From: Caryophanales bacterium UBA1709
Lineage (GTDB): Bacteria > Bacillota_I > Bacilli_A > RFN20 > UBA1709
Length of the DNA: 48,578 nt
Reading direction: 5' to 3'
Assembly (NCBI GenBank): GCA_002317215.1
Contig: DCJD01000027.1
Coordinates: forward strand, 1 to 48,578
The position numbers and the translations under genes were made by a program. A model generated the notes under the pieces. That model did not search any database and was not told the origin of the DNA. It worked only from the letters and a program-made list of their open reading frames with translations. The first letter of the stretch is position 1; every line of letters starts with the position of its first letter. Of the stretch, positions 24,416 through 33,382 are shown piece by piece.

Positions 24416-24856
24416 ATGGAATTTCTAGTTGTTGTTAAAGGATTATTCGATAGCGTTAAGGAACAATTCTTTGGAATGTATAAGAGAATGAAATTAGTTT
24501 TTGCTATTTTTATTACAATTCCTCTTGCTCCATTTATAGTTGCTTTTGCAGCTGTTATGTTAGTTTTATATTTAGTAAACGTATTCTTCCATGGTGCTAA
24601 AATGCCATGTGATTATGTTAAATCTAACTTAACTGAAGATGGAAATAAGGTTAAACCAGTTACTCAAGCTATTATCTATTTTGTTGGATATGGCGTAATT
24701 ATGTTTAATTATGTTTTACTTGGTTTCTTTGCTTTAAGTATCTTTACATTATATTTCTTAGCATCATGCTTTGGATTCGTAGTTGCTCTTGGAAAAATTA
24801 AATTCCAACCAATTATCAATGCTAAAGAAGAAAAAGAAGTAAAAGTAGTTGAATAA
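24416..24856 (+). CDS. Membrane protein of unknown function
   Basis: 146 residues, no recognised family. An amphipathic N-terminal 25 residues, a hydrophobic segment at about 27-60 (broken by PLAP), a short hydrophilic loop with CDYVKSNLTEDG, hydrophobic segments at about 83-103 and 104-125, and a Lys/Glu-rich tail. GTGGAGG precedes the ATG. It is monocistronic, with a near-consensus promoter and a strong terminator, so it is probably well expressed. Position between the tungsten island and housekeeping genes gives no functional clue. Confidence 0.7.
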   Translation: MEFLVVVKGLFDSVKEQFFGMYKRMKLVFAIFITIPLAPFIVAFAAVMLVLYLVNVFFHGAKMPCDYVKSNLTEDGNKVKPVTQAIIYFVGYGVIMFNYVLLGFFALSIFTLYFLASCFGFVVALGKIKFQPIINAKEEKEVKVVE

Positions 24857-24861
24857 TTGAT

Positions 24862-24886
24862 AAAGGCTCAAATGAGCCTTTTATTT
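24862..24886 (+). terminator. Rho-independent terminator
   Basis: AAAGGCTCA-aa-TGAGCCTTT followed by a T-rich tract. Confidence 0.88.
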
Positions 24887-24910
24887 TTATTATTTTTCTT
24901 AAAATATTAC

Positions 24911-24938
24911 TTGTCTAAGTTGATTTGATTCCTATAAT
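24911..24938 (+). promoter_or_regulatory. Promoter giving a leaderless transcript (DUF2232 operon)
   Basis: TTGTCT (24911-24916), 16-bp spacer, TATAAT (24933-24938), 7 nt to the ATG at 24946. No Shine-Dalgarno. Confidence 0.65.
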
Positions 24939-24945
24939 TATAGTG

Positions 24946-25887
24946 ATGACAAATAAAACTAGTATTTTAGTTATGGGTGGCTTATTTTCTGCCATCTATG
25001 CAGTATTTTTTATAGTATCTATTGAGTTTGGCGGGATGTTAGAATCTAGCTTGTTTTTCTTACTTCCATTACCTTTAGCTATATTTAGTTTTAAGTATGG
25101 ATTAAGAAACACCTTAATTACATTAATAGCTACTATTTTACTTGGACTTCTTATTAATCCTATTTCAACAATTTTCTATGTTCTAGGGGCTACTATTCTA
25201 GGGGTAGTTTATGGAGAATTATTAAGGAAAAAGATTAGTGAAAAAACAAGAATATTTATGTGTGTTTTAACTACTTTTATTGTGGATTTATTTTCGATGA
25301 TTTTATTTGCTAAATTTTTGAACTATAGTCTTGATTTAGAGATAAAAATGTTGTTTGATTTATTACTATCTATATTCAAAATCCCTATACATAATCAGGT
25401 AATTTATGAGAGAATGGTGATGGGATCAATTCCGCTATTTTTAGGGATATTTAGTTTTGTTGAAGGAATATTAATTCATTTATTAATCTCTTTTGTAATG
25501 AATAGATTAAAGTTGATAAAATATAACATTCTTACAATATACACATATAGTATTGATAAGAAATTTGGATATGGTTATTTGATTGCATTTTTAGCTCATT
25601 TATTTACTTTAAAATATTTCTATTTTTCTGATGGATTTTTGTATGTTTTAGGGATGATATTTTTTGTGATATTTTATCTATTTGTATTTGCGTTTTCAAT
25701 CGAAGGATATATGTGTTTAAATCTATATTTTGGAGCATCTAGAATAAAGATTATATACTTTATTCTATTAATATTATCTTTATTGTTTATTCCATTAATA
25801 TTAATAGCCATTTTCTCAGTACTAGGAATAATCTTTGTTTTTAGTGAATATCGTAAGCGTTTATTATATAATAATAAAAGCTTATGA
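24946..25887 (+). CDS. DUF2232/YybS-family membrane protein
   Basis: 313 residues, about eight or nine membrane helices. FFLLPLPLAIFSFKYGLRNTL and the C-terminal paired helices fit the YybS (DUF2232) family. The order YybS, gdpP, rplI, dnaB is the same as in Bacillus, which strengthens the call. Function is not established; the fold is related to S-component/ABC vitamin-transport-like membrane proteins. The ATG at 24946 is chosen because the longer frame from 24925 starts inside the -10 region. It ends in TGA. Confidence 0.75.
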   Translation: MTNKTSILVMGGLFSAIYAVFFIVSIEFGGMLESSLFFLLPLPLAIFSFKYGLRNTLITLIATILLGLLINPISTIFYVLGATILGVVYGELLRKKISEKTRIFMCVLTTFIVDLFSMILFAKFLNYSLDLEIKMLFDLLLSIFKIPIHNQVIYERMVMGSIPLFLGIFSFVEGILIHLLISFVMNRLKLIKYNILTIYTYSIDKKFGYGYLIAFLAHLFTLKYFYFSDGFLYVLGMIFFVIFYLFVFAFSIEGYMCLNLYFGASRIKIIYFILLILSLLFIPLILIAIFSVLGIIFVFSEYRKRLLYNNKSL

Positions 25888-25897
25888 GGTGATTTAA

Positions 25898-27874
25898 ATG
25901 TTTAAGACTATTAAAAAGAATAAAATAATCTCAATTATTGTTTATTCAATAGATATTTTAGTGATTGGATTGTTTATAGCTTTTATGTACCCAATATTAA
26001 AGGATAGTATTTATGCTATTACTATTTTTGGCATTGTTGTTTTAATGATTCCTTTATGTCTAAACATTACTCAAGTTGCCTCTTTTGATAAAGCTTTAAG
26101 AAAATATTATTTAACAATTGGAAACACTATTGGTGCTGATATTGCTGAAGCATATAAGTTTGGTGAGATTGGACTAGCAGCCTTTAATGAAGATAAGATC
26201 TTTATATGGACTAGTGGATTATTCTCCGAAAGAAAAATTAATATTTTAGGAGAGAGTATTATTGGAAAATTCCCACAACTTGGTGGGTTAATGAGTGAAG
26301 ATAATCCTGAGAATAAATTAACTACTCATGTTTATATTAATAAAAGAAATTATGAAGTTGTATTAGTCAGCGAACTTGATCTATTTATCTTTAAAGATGT
26401 TACAAATTATGATTCTCTTGCTAAAAAGAGCACCGATGAACAACCAATTTTATGTTCAATATTAATTGATGATTTTGATAGTATCGAAGATATTATTAAT
26501 GATGCAGATTACAGTAATGTAGTAAAAGAGATTGATGATGTTGTTAATGGTTTTGCTAAAGATCACAATTTCTTCATTTATAAACCAAAAGATGATGTTT
26601 ATCAATTAATTGGATTAGAGAAAGATTATAACGAGATTAAAGAACAAAACTTTGATATATTAGAAAAGATTTCTAAAATTCATAATAAAGAAACCACAAT
26701 CACTGCTTCAATTGGCATTGGTAGGGGAATATGTGATTATAATAAACTACTTGAATTATCTAAAGAAGCCTTAAACGTTGCTGAATCAAGAGGTGGTAAC
26801 CAAGTTGTTACTAATACTTATGAGAAAAATATGTTTTTCTTTGGTGGCCAAGGTGTTGAAAAGGTTCAAAAGACTAATACTGTTAAGTTAAGAATCATGG
26901 GAAGATCATTTATATCCCATGTTCAATCTGCTTCTGAACTATTCTTAATACCACATGTTGAAGCAGATTTTGATGCTATCGGTTCTTGCATTGGTTTATA
27001 TCAATTTGCTAAAAGATTAGGTAAAAAAGCTTATATTATTTGTGATGAAAAACAAATAGAATTAAAAACTAGATTAATGCTAAATGATTTATTTGATGAT
27101 GAAATATTATTATCTCAACAAAAGGCATTAAATCAATTAAACGAACAAACTTTAGTTATAGTTTGTGATGTTTCTAATCCAAAGATAGTTACAGCACCAA
27201 AGATTGTTGAGCAAGCAAAGAAGATAGCTGTTATTGATCATCATAGAGAATCAGAATATAACATTGATAATCCTTTGTTTGTCTTAAGGGATATTAATGC
27301 AAGTAGCACTTGTGAAATTGTTTCGTTATTGATGTTTGAAATTGGTGGAAATACTGTTGTTCCAAAAGAAGTTTCAACTTTTGTTCTTGCTGGTATTATT
27401 CTTGATACACATAATTTAACTGTTAAAACTACATCAGCTACTTTTAAAGCTTGTATGTTCTTAGAGGAAAATCATGCTGACGTTGCCTTAGCCAATTCAT
27501 ATATGAAAGATGAATATGAAGAATATGAATTAAAAGCAAAAGTATTATCTAATATTGAATCTCCAATGTATGGTATTGTAGTTTCATCAGCACCTGAAGA
27601 TGAAATATTAGAACGCGCAAGTCTTGCTAAGATTGCAATGGAAGCTATTAATATTAAAGGAATTAAAGCTGCTTTTATTTTAGGTTATATTGATAAAAAG
27701 GTTGTTGGTATTAGTGCTAGAAGTGATGGCAATATTAATACCCAATTGATAATGGAAAAACTAGGTGGTGGAGGACATCATTCAAGTAGTGCTTGTCAAA
27801 TAGAAAACACAACTATTGAAGATGCTAAAAAAGAATTAATCGGAGTTATTAAACTCTATAATAATGAGTTTTAG
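25898..27874 (+). CDS. gdpP: Cyclic-di-AMP phosphodiesterase GdpP
   Basis: 658 residues with the standard domain order: two membrane helices (about 12-55), a degenerate PAS domain (about 75-150), a degenerate GGDEF domain (about 180-310, with IGIGRG in place of an active site), and DHH/DHHA1 domains from about 345. Metal-binding motifs are HVEADFDAIGS (about 350), CDVSN, IDHHRESEY and the GGGGHHSSSACQ nucleotide loop. It degrades c-di-AMP to pApA. GAGGTGAT precedes the ATG. Located in the conserved YybS-gdpP-rplI-dnaB order. Confidence 0.95.
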   Translation: MFKTIKKNKIISIIVYSIDILVIGLFIAFMYPILKDSIYAITIFGIVVLMIPLCLNITQVASFDKALRKYYLTIGNTIGADIAEAYKFGEIGLAAFNEDKIFIWTSGLFSERKINILGESIIGKFPQLGGLMSEDNPENKLTTHVYINKRNYEVVLVSELDLFIFKDVTNYDSLAKKSTDEQPILCSILIDDFDSIEDIINDADYSNVVKEIDDVVNGFAKDHNFFIYKPKDDVYQLIGLEKDYNEIKEQNFDILEKISKIHNKETTITASIGIGRGICDYNKLLELSKEALNVAESRGGNQVVTNTYEKNMFFFGGQGVEKVQKTNTVKLRIMGRSFISHVQSASELFLIPHVEADFDAIGSCIGLYQFAKRLGKKAYIICDEKQIELKTRLMLNDLFDDEILLSQQKALNQLNEQTLVIVCDVSNPKIVTAPKIVEQAKKIAVIDHHRESEYNIDNPLFVLRDINASSTCEIVSLLMFEIGGNTVVPKEVSTFVLAGIILDTHNLTVKTTSATFKACMFLEENHADVALANSYMKDEYEEYELKAKVLSNIESPMYGIVVSSAPEDEILERASLAKIAMEAINIKGIKAAFILGYIDKKVVGISARSDGNINTQLIMEKLGGGGHHSSSACQIENTTIEDAKKELIGVIKLYNNEF

Positions 27875-27885
27875 AGGTGTAGATC

Positions 27886-28332
27886 ATGGAAGTTATTTTA
27901 TTAAGTGATGTTAAAAACGTTGGTAAGAAGGGTCAAATTGTAGATGTTTCAGATGGATATGCAATGAACTTCTTATATCCTAGAAAATTAGCAGTTGCTG
28001 CAACTACTAAAGGAAAAGAAATCAAAGAACAACAAGATAAAGAAGCTAAAGAACTTTATGAAGCAAACAAAGCTAAAGCCATTGAACTAAAGGCTCAAAT
28101 TGAATCTATTAGATTAGAATTTAAGGCTAAGTGTGGTAATGACGGTAGAATGTTTGGAGCAATTTCGTCAAAAGAAATTGTTGAGCAATTAAAAACAAAA
28201 TATAGTATTGTTGTTGATAAGAAAAAGATTGTTGGTGAATCTAGTTGTAAGACTTTTGGAACCAGTAAAATTAAAATTGAATTATTTAAAGATGTTATTG
28301 CAACAATTAATGTTGATGTAAAAGAAATGTAG
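27886..28332 (+). CDS. rplI: 50S ribosomal protein L9
   Basis: 148 residues. The N-terminal domain MEVILLSDVKNVGKKGQIVDVSDGYAMNFLYPRKLA is the L9 signature; a Lys/Glu/Ala-rich connecting helix (about 42-75) leads to the C-terminal domain with CGNDGRMFGAISSKEI. It binds 23S rRNA at the base of the L1 stalk. Between gdpP (11-nt gap) and dnaB (9-nt gap). Confidence 0.96.
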   Translation: MEVILLSDVKNVGKKGQIVDVSDGYAMNFLYPRKLAVAATTKGKEIKEQQDKEAKELYEANKAKAIELKAQIESIRLEFKAKCGNDGRMFGAISSKEIVEQLKTKYSIVVDKKKIVGESSCKTFGTSKIKIELFKDVIATINVDVKEM

Positions 28333-28341
28333 GTGAATTTT

Positions 28342-29727
28342 ATGGCGTTAAATAGAGCTAATAGTTTGCAAGCCGAGAAAGCAATACTTGGAACAATGCT
28401 TGGTGATCCTAATAAGGTAAGCCATTGTGTTGCTATTTTAGTTGAAGAAGATTTTTATAATGAATCATATCGCAAGATATTTGCCATTATGCGCGATCTA
28501 TTCAATGCTAGACAAGCAGTAGATATTACCAGTGTCACAGATAAACTAAATGATTTAGGCATATTAGATGATGTTGGTGGAGTTGGTGGACTAGTTGAAC
28601 TAACAGAAACCGTTACAGTTGAAAATGTTTCTTATTATATTGATATTTTAAAAGACAAAACTAATCTTAGAAAATTAGCCGATTTTTTAGAAGAAACATA
28701 TACTAATTTTGATGGTAAATCCACTGATGACATTCATTCATATTTAAGTAGACTAGAAGAAGATATGCTAAAAATCACTAGATTTAGAAGTGTATCAGAT
28801 TTCCAAAAGACTAGTGATTTAGTTCAAACTTACGATGATATTTTAAGAAATAAAGATAAAGTTTTACCTGTTATAGATACTGGATATGCTTACCTTAACA
28901 AATTATTAAATGGTGGTTGGGGAGATGGAACATTAAATGTTTTAGCTGCTAGAACTGGTATTGGTAAAACTGCTTTAGCTTTAAACTTTGCTATTAATGC
29001 CGCAAGTAAGAAATGTCCTGTAGCTTTTTTCTCAAGTGAAATGAGTTCACATGAATTAATGTGTCGTATGATCTCTATTTGCAGCTCGATTGATTCAAGT
29101 AAAGTTCAAACCTATAATTTCAAAACAAATGAAGATTTAATGCGTTTACAACACGCTTTAACTAAGATTAAAGATTTACCTATTTATATTGATGATACAG
29201 CCAATATTAGACTTGTTGATTTAGTATCTAAAGCTAGAAAACTAAAAAGTGAAAATCCAGCCCTATCATTAATCATTGTTGACTACTTACAAATAGTTAT
29301 TCCTGATTCAGATAAAAACGATTCACAAGCTTTAAAGATTGGTAAGATTGCTACCGCCTTAAAAGGATTAGCAAGAGATTTAAACATCCCAATAATTGCT
29401 TTAGCTCAATTAAATCGTGCTGCCGACAAGAATGCCGAGGGAGTTAAAGGTAAACCAAGTAAAGTTCAAAAGAGACCACAATTATCAGACTTAAAGGATT
29501 CTAGCCAAATTGAACAAGATGCTGACTTAGTATTATTCCTATATAAAGAAGACTATTATAGTGGACAAGATGGAAGTAGTATTCCAGATAATGAAGAAGT
29601 TGAATTAATAATTGGAAAAAATAGACACGGTCAAAAGACCACTGTTCATTTTGTATCCACACCAAAATTCTATCAATACAAAGAAAGATTAAATCAAGAA
29701 CAAGATAAACCAGATATAGGAGACTAA
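28342..29727 (+). CDS. dnaB: Replicative DNA helicase DnaB
   Basis: 461 residues. The N-terminal helical collar has SLQAEKAILGTML; the RecA-type motor from about 175 has Walker A AARTGIGKTALALN, Walker B LIIVDYLQIV, the conserved LAQLNR switch and DLKDSSQIEQDADL, and the arginine-finger region near GKNRHGQ. It is the hexameric fork helicase. The ATG at 28342 follows AGGTG; the GTG at 28333 is within that ribosome site. It ends one base before walJ. Confidence 0.95.
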   Translation: MALNRANSLQAEKAILGTMLGDPNKVSHCVAILVEEDFYNESYRKIFAIMRDLFNARQAVDITSVTDKLNDLGILDDVGGVGGLVELTETVTVENVSYYIDILKDKTNLRKLADFLEETYTNFDGKSTDDIHSYLSRLEEDMLKITRFRSVSDFQKTSDLVQTYDDILRNKDKVLPVIDTGYAYLNKLLNGGWGDGTLNVLAARTGIGKTALALNFAINAASKKCPVAFFSSEMSSHELMCRMISICSSIDSSKVQTYNFKTNEDLMRLQHALTKIKDLPIYIDDTANIRLVDLVSKARKLKSENPALSLIIVDYLQIVIPDSDKNDSQALKIGKIATALKGLARDLNIPIIALAQLNRAADKNAEGVKGKPSKVQKRPQLSDLKDSSQIEQDADLVLFLYKEDYYSGQDGSSIPDNEEVELIIGKNRHGQKTTVHFVSTPKFYQYKERLNQEQDKPDIGD

Positions 29728-29728
29728 G

Positions 29729-30478
29729 ATGAAGTATTATTTTTTGCAATCTGGTAGTGCTGGAAATAGTTGCCTTATAGTAACGAAAGATTCAAAAATC
29801 CTTATTGATGTTGGTTTAACATATTCTTGCTTAAAAGATAAATTGAAAATATTAGGTTATTCAATAACGGATATTGATGCTTTTTTGATTACTCATGAAC
29901 ATGGAGATCATATTAAAGGGATTCAATATATTCCTTATTCAAAAGTTTATGCTACAAAAGAAACACTTTCTGGTAATGAGTTTCATGATATAGAACCATA
30001 TAAGATGTTTGAAATAAATAATACTCATATTGTTCCTTTAACCATTAGTCACGATATTAGAAATGGGGTAGGTTATGTTATTGATGATGAAAATCAAAGA
30101 TTAGTTTATATGACTGATACAGGCAAAGTATTAGTTAAGAATAGAGCATTTATGAAAGATGCTGATCATTATTGCATCGAATCAAATCACAATTTAGAGA
30201 TGTTAATGAATTGTCCTTATCCTGATTTTCTTAAAATTAGAATATCAAGTGATAAAGGACATTTATCTAATGAACAATCTGGTAAACTAATGGGTAAATT
30301 AATTGGTAAAAACACCAAAACAATAACATTAGCCCATATATCTGAGAAAACTAATACACCTGATTTAGCCTTAAAAGATTTTAAAGAACAATTGGATTTA
30401 GCAAATATAGATTATTCAAATATACGAATTAAAGCCGCTGATAGATATGAAATAACAATAGGAGAAGATAATGATTAA
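29729..30478 (+). CDS. walJ: Metallo-beta-lactamase-fold protein WalJ/YycJ
   Basis: 249 residues. SGSAGNSCLIV at the start and the metal motif THEHGDHIKG (about 56-65) with later DTG (about 131) and CIESNHNLEML mark the YycJ/WalJ group, a probable nuclease linked to cell-division/replication control. In Bacillus it lies in the walRK operon next to the HtrA-type protease gene; here the htrA neighbour and rlmH are kept but walRKHI are absent. Its 3' end overlaps htrA by 8 nt. Confidence 0.9.
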   Translation: MKYYFLQSGSAGNSCLIVTKDSKILIDVGLTYSCLKDKLKILGYSITDIDAFLITHEHGDHIKGIQYIPYSKVYATKETLSGNEFHDIEPYKMFEINNTHIVPLTISHDIRNGVGYVIDDENQRLVYMTDTGKVLVKNRAFMKDADHYCIESNHNLEMLMNCPYPDFLKIRISSDKGHLSNEQSGKLMGKLIGKNTKTITLAHISEKTNTPDLALKDFKEQLDLANIDYSNIRIKAADRYEITIGEDND

Positions 30479-31652
30479 AGGATTTAAAGTCTTATCATTA
30501 GTTTTTATGGTTTTCTCATTAACCTCAATATCTCAAAAGAAAGATGTTGCAATTAATTGCAACACTATTTCTGATGAAGAAATAACTCTAACTAATCAAG
30601 TAAACTTAACTAGTTCAATGAATGATTTTTATAATGAAGCTATTAAAGGTGTTGTTAAAGTATCAAATTATGCAAAGACTACTACTCAAGGTGTTTCTAG
30701 TTATGTAAAACAATCAATTGGGTCTGGTTTTTTCTATGATGAAGATAGCTCATATTATTATCTATTAACAAATCATCATGTTATTGAATCATATAATATG
30801 GTTTCAATAACTATCCATTCAAATCAAGAGATAAAAAACGTTAAAGTTATTGGATATGATGATAAACAAGATGTTGGAGTTTTAAGAGTAAATAAGTCAG
30901 AGTTAAACTCAGCAATTAAAGTATTAGAATTATTAAAAGATAATAATTTTATTAATCCAACAATCGGAGATGATGTCGTAGCACTTGGTTGTCCTGGAGG
31001 CCAAGGATTTAGTGGTACTTTAAGTAAAGGTATTGTAAGTGGAGTTAATCGTATTGTTAGTGAATCAAATAATAATATTTATAATCAAGATCATGCGATT
31101 CAAACGGATTGCGCAATTAATCCTGGGAATAGTGGTGGACCACTTTTAAATATGAATATGGAAGTTATTGGTGTTAATACAATGAAGATTTCTTCAGATA
31201 GCAGTATTAGAGAAGAAGCTCTTAATTTTGCTTTGCCTATTCATGATATGTATAAAACATCAATGCTTATTAGAAAACAATTTAATGATTTTGGTCAAAA
31301 CAGTGTTATTCAATTTAATAATAGATTATCTATTTCTTCTTCTAAGCAATTTAAATCTATTCGAGATATGAGTATTAAAGAAAGAGATGTCTATGGAGTT
31401 ATAAATAAAAACCAAGGTGTAGTATGTTTAAATGATGATTCTACACTTAATGTTAAAAGAGGAAGTTTAATTGTTAGTATTAATGGTGTTGCTATTAATA
31501 ACGTATGTGAACTAAGAAGAGAACTACTAGATATTTATTATCAAGGAAACTTAACTAATAAGATTGTTGTACAAGTTTATAAAAACGTTAATGGAAATCT
31601 TAATGATTCTATATCTAATATTTCTATTAGTCCTAAGATTATTAATGTGTAG
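30471..31652 (+). CDS. htrA: HtrA/DegP-type serine protease
   Basis: 393 residues. N-terminal hydrophobic anchor (about 7-22). The S1C protease has an intact triad: His103 (TNHHV), Asp134 (KQDVGVL) and Ser221 (NPGNSGGP). A single C-terminal PDZ domain (about 300-385) has RGSLIVSINGVAI. It should be membrane-tethered and act on misfolded surface proteins. The start overlaps walJ. A degenerate paralogue follows 12 nt downstream. Confidence 0.92.
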   Translation: MIKGFKVLSLVFMVFSLTSISQKKDVAINCNTISDEEITLTNQVNLTSSMNDFYNEAIKGVVKVSNYAKTTTQGVSSYVKQSIGSGFFYDEDSSYYYLLTNHHVIESYNMVSITIHSNQEIKNVKVIGYDDKQDVGVLRVNKSELNSAIKVLELLKDNNFINPTIGDDVVALGCPGGQGFSGTLSKGIVSGVNRIVSESNNNIYNQDHAIQTDCAINPGNSGGPLLNMNMEVIGVNTMKISSDSSIREEALNFALPIHDMYKTSMLIRKQFNDFGQNSVIQFNNRLSISSSKQFKSIRDMSIKERDVYGVINKNQGVVCLNDDSTLNVKRGSLIVSINGVAINNVCELRRELLDIYYQGNLTNKIVVQVYKNVNGNLNDSISNISISPKIINV

Positions 31653-31664
31653 GAAGGAGAATGT

Positions 31665-32918
31665 ATGAGAAAGATTTTAAAAGCAGTTTTTGTATCAATA
31701 TTCTGTTTGATATTTATGAGTGGTTGTACTTCTTTACTTCCTGTTTTTACCACGGTCAATGAAACTAACAATAACAAGAGTGTTTGTCAATATGTTACAA
31801 AACAAACCACTTCAAATACTAATGAATCTAATACCACATTACTTTCCTCTTCAATTTCTAGTTTTCTAGATGCTAAAAATTCTAGTGTTCGTGTAATGGC
31901 TTGTTATAGTGTTAATGATAACGAATACGAAATGAGTAGTAGTGGATTTATTGTAGATGGTGAATATAATTCATCAACCCATAAATATGTCTACTATATT
32001 GTAACTAGTGCAAGTGGCATATTTTATAGATATGTAACTAATCCAAGCGATTCAATTGATATTGAAAATGATGTTAATATTGTTAGAAGTGGAACTTTTG
32101 AAATGTATATGGAAGATGGTAATGCATATACTGGAGAGATGGTTGGTTATTTTGATGCTTATGATGTTGCTATTTTCAAATTTCAGTCTGATAAAGAATA
32201 TGATGTATTAGAGTTGTCTAATGATGAAGTAAGTATTGGAGATACAGTTTATGCTTATGGAACTCCAGTAGATGGATACAATTTATTAAATACTTTAATA
32301 AAAGGAACAGTATCTGGTACCAATCGTTTATCAGATTTATATTTTAGTGAAACTATTAATAGCAAAACATATAGCGCTGTTATTTCTTCTTATCCAACCT
32401 TCCAATTTGATGGATCTATTAATCTTGGAATGGAAGGCGGGCCAATTATTAATGCAAACGGACAAGTAGTTGGAATGATTGGATATAGATATGGTACAAA
32501 TGCTGGTACTTATATGTATGAATCGTTGTCTTTCGGATTATCAAGTGCCAATCTAAAACCTATCATTGAATCAATTATCTCAACTGGTAGTTTTACGAAA
32601 CCATTACTTGGTATTACTATTACTGATATTTATAATGTTTCAGAGAAAGAAAACTATGAATGGATTGAAGATAATCAAATTTATAGTGGAGTTGTTATTT
32701 TAAAAGATGGAATTAGCGATAACTCCCCAGCTTATAACGCTTCAATTAGTGATAATAGTGTTTTAATTAAGTTAGTTAGTGATGGTAAAGAATATAATAT
32801 TTCTAATTTATCTTGTTTATATAGTGCTTTAGTTCAAATTAATCCTTCTAATCCTTTATCAGTAACTTATATTGATAGCAATAATCAAACACATACAAAG
32901 GTGGTTAATTTACAATGA
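31665..32918 (+). CDS. HtrA-like lipoprotein lacking catalytic residues (pseudoprotease)
   Basis: 417 residues. Lipoprotein signal with SGC (Cys21). Ser/Thr/Asn-rich linker to about 65, then the trypsin-like fold with the same landmarks as its neighbour: YYIVTSASG in place of TNHHV (catalytic His position is Ser/Ala, 116-117), YDVAIFK (Asp167 kept), GTPVDGYN, KGTVSGTNRL, and GMEGGP in place of GNSGGP (Ser replaced by Glu257). A PDZ-like domain lies at about 315-415. It cannot be a serine protease by this mechanism; a binding or regulatory role beside HtrA is inferred. AAGGAGA precedes the ATG. It ends in TGA, overlapping rlmH. Confidence 0.8.
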   Translation: MRKILKAVFVSIFCLIFMSGCTSLLPVFTTVNETNNNKSVCQYVTKQTTSNTNESNTTLLSSSISSFLDAKNSSVRVMACYSVNDNEYEMSSSGFIVDGEYNSSTHKYVYYIVTSASGIFYRYVTNPSDSIDIENDVNIVRSGTFEMYMEDGNAYTGEMVGYFDAYDVAIFKFQSDKEYDVLELSNDEVSIGDTVYAYGTPVDGYNLLNTLIKGTVSGTNRLSDLYFSETINSKTYSAVISSYPTFQFDGSINLGMEGGPIINANGQVVGMIGYRYGTNAGTYMYESLSFGLSSANLKPIIESIISTGSFTKPLLGITITDIYNVSEKENYEWIEDNQIYSGVVILKDGISDNSPAYNASISDNSVLIKLVSDGKEYNISNLSCLYSALVQINPSNPLSVTYIDSNNQTHTKVVNLQ

Positions 32919-33382
32919 AACTTATCTGTGTTGGAAAATTAAAAGAAGCATTTAATAGAGACGCTTTTAATGAATATGCTAAAAGACTATCTAAATATAC
33001 TAAATTAGAAGTTATCGAACTTAATGACGAAAGCATTAATGACGATTCAGTAGCATCTATTAATAAAGCAGTTGCAATAGAAAGTGAAAGAATTTTATCT
33101 AAAATAAATGATAAAGATTATGTTATTTTACTTGCGATAAAAGGAAATATGCTTGATAGTGAAGGATTATCTAATAAAATTAATGAGGTAATGAATCAAA
33201 GCAAACCTATTGCTTTTGTAATAGGTGGTTCTTATGGTGTTGATGATAGTGTTATAAAAAGAGCTAATTATCAATTATCCTTTTCAAAATTAACATTTCC
33301 TCATCAATTATTTAGAGTTATGCTATTGGAACAAATTTATCGTAGTTTCAAGATTATTAAGAAGGAGAAATATCATAAATGA
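32915..33382 (+). CDS. rlmH: 23S rRNA pseudouridine-1915 N3-methyltransferase RlmH
   Basis: 155 residues, SPOUT fold. MKLICVGKLKEAF at the start, LDSEGLSNKI, the knot segment AFVIGGSYGVDDSV (SAM binding) and the C-terminal LTFPHQLFRVMLLEQIYRS (in two halves LTFPHQLFRVM and LLEQIYRSFKI) and the final YH. All are RlmH signatures. It overlaps both the pseudo-HtrA gene and the P-type ATPase gene by ATGA, so the four genes are translationally linked. Confidence 0.96.
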   Translation: MKLICVGKLKEAFNRDAFNEYAKRLSKYTKLEVIELNDESINDDSVASINKAVAIESERILSKINDKDYVILLAIKGNMLDSEGLSNKINEVMNQSKPIAFVIGGSYGVDDSVIKRANYQLSFSKLTFPHQLFRVMLLEQIYRSFKIIKKEKYHK

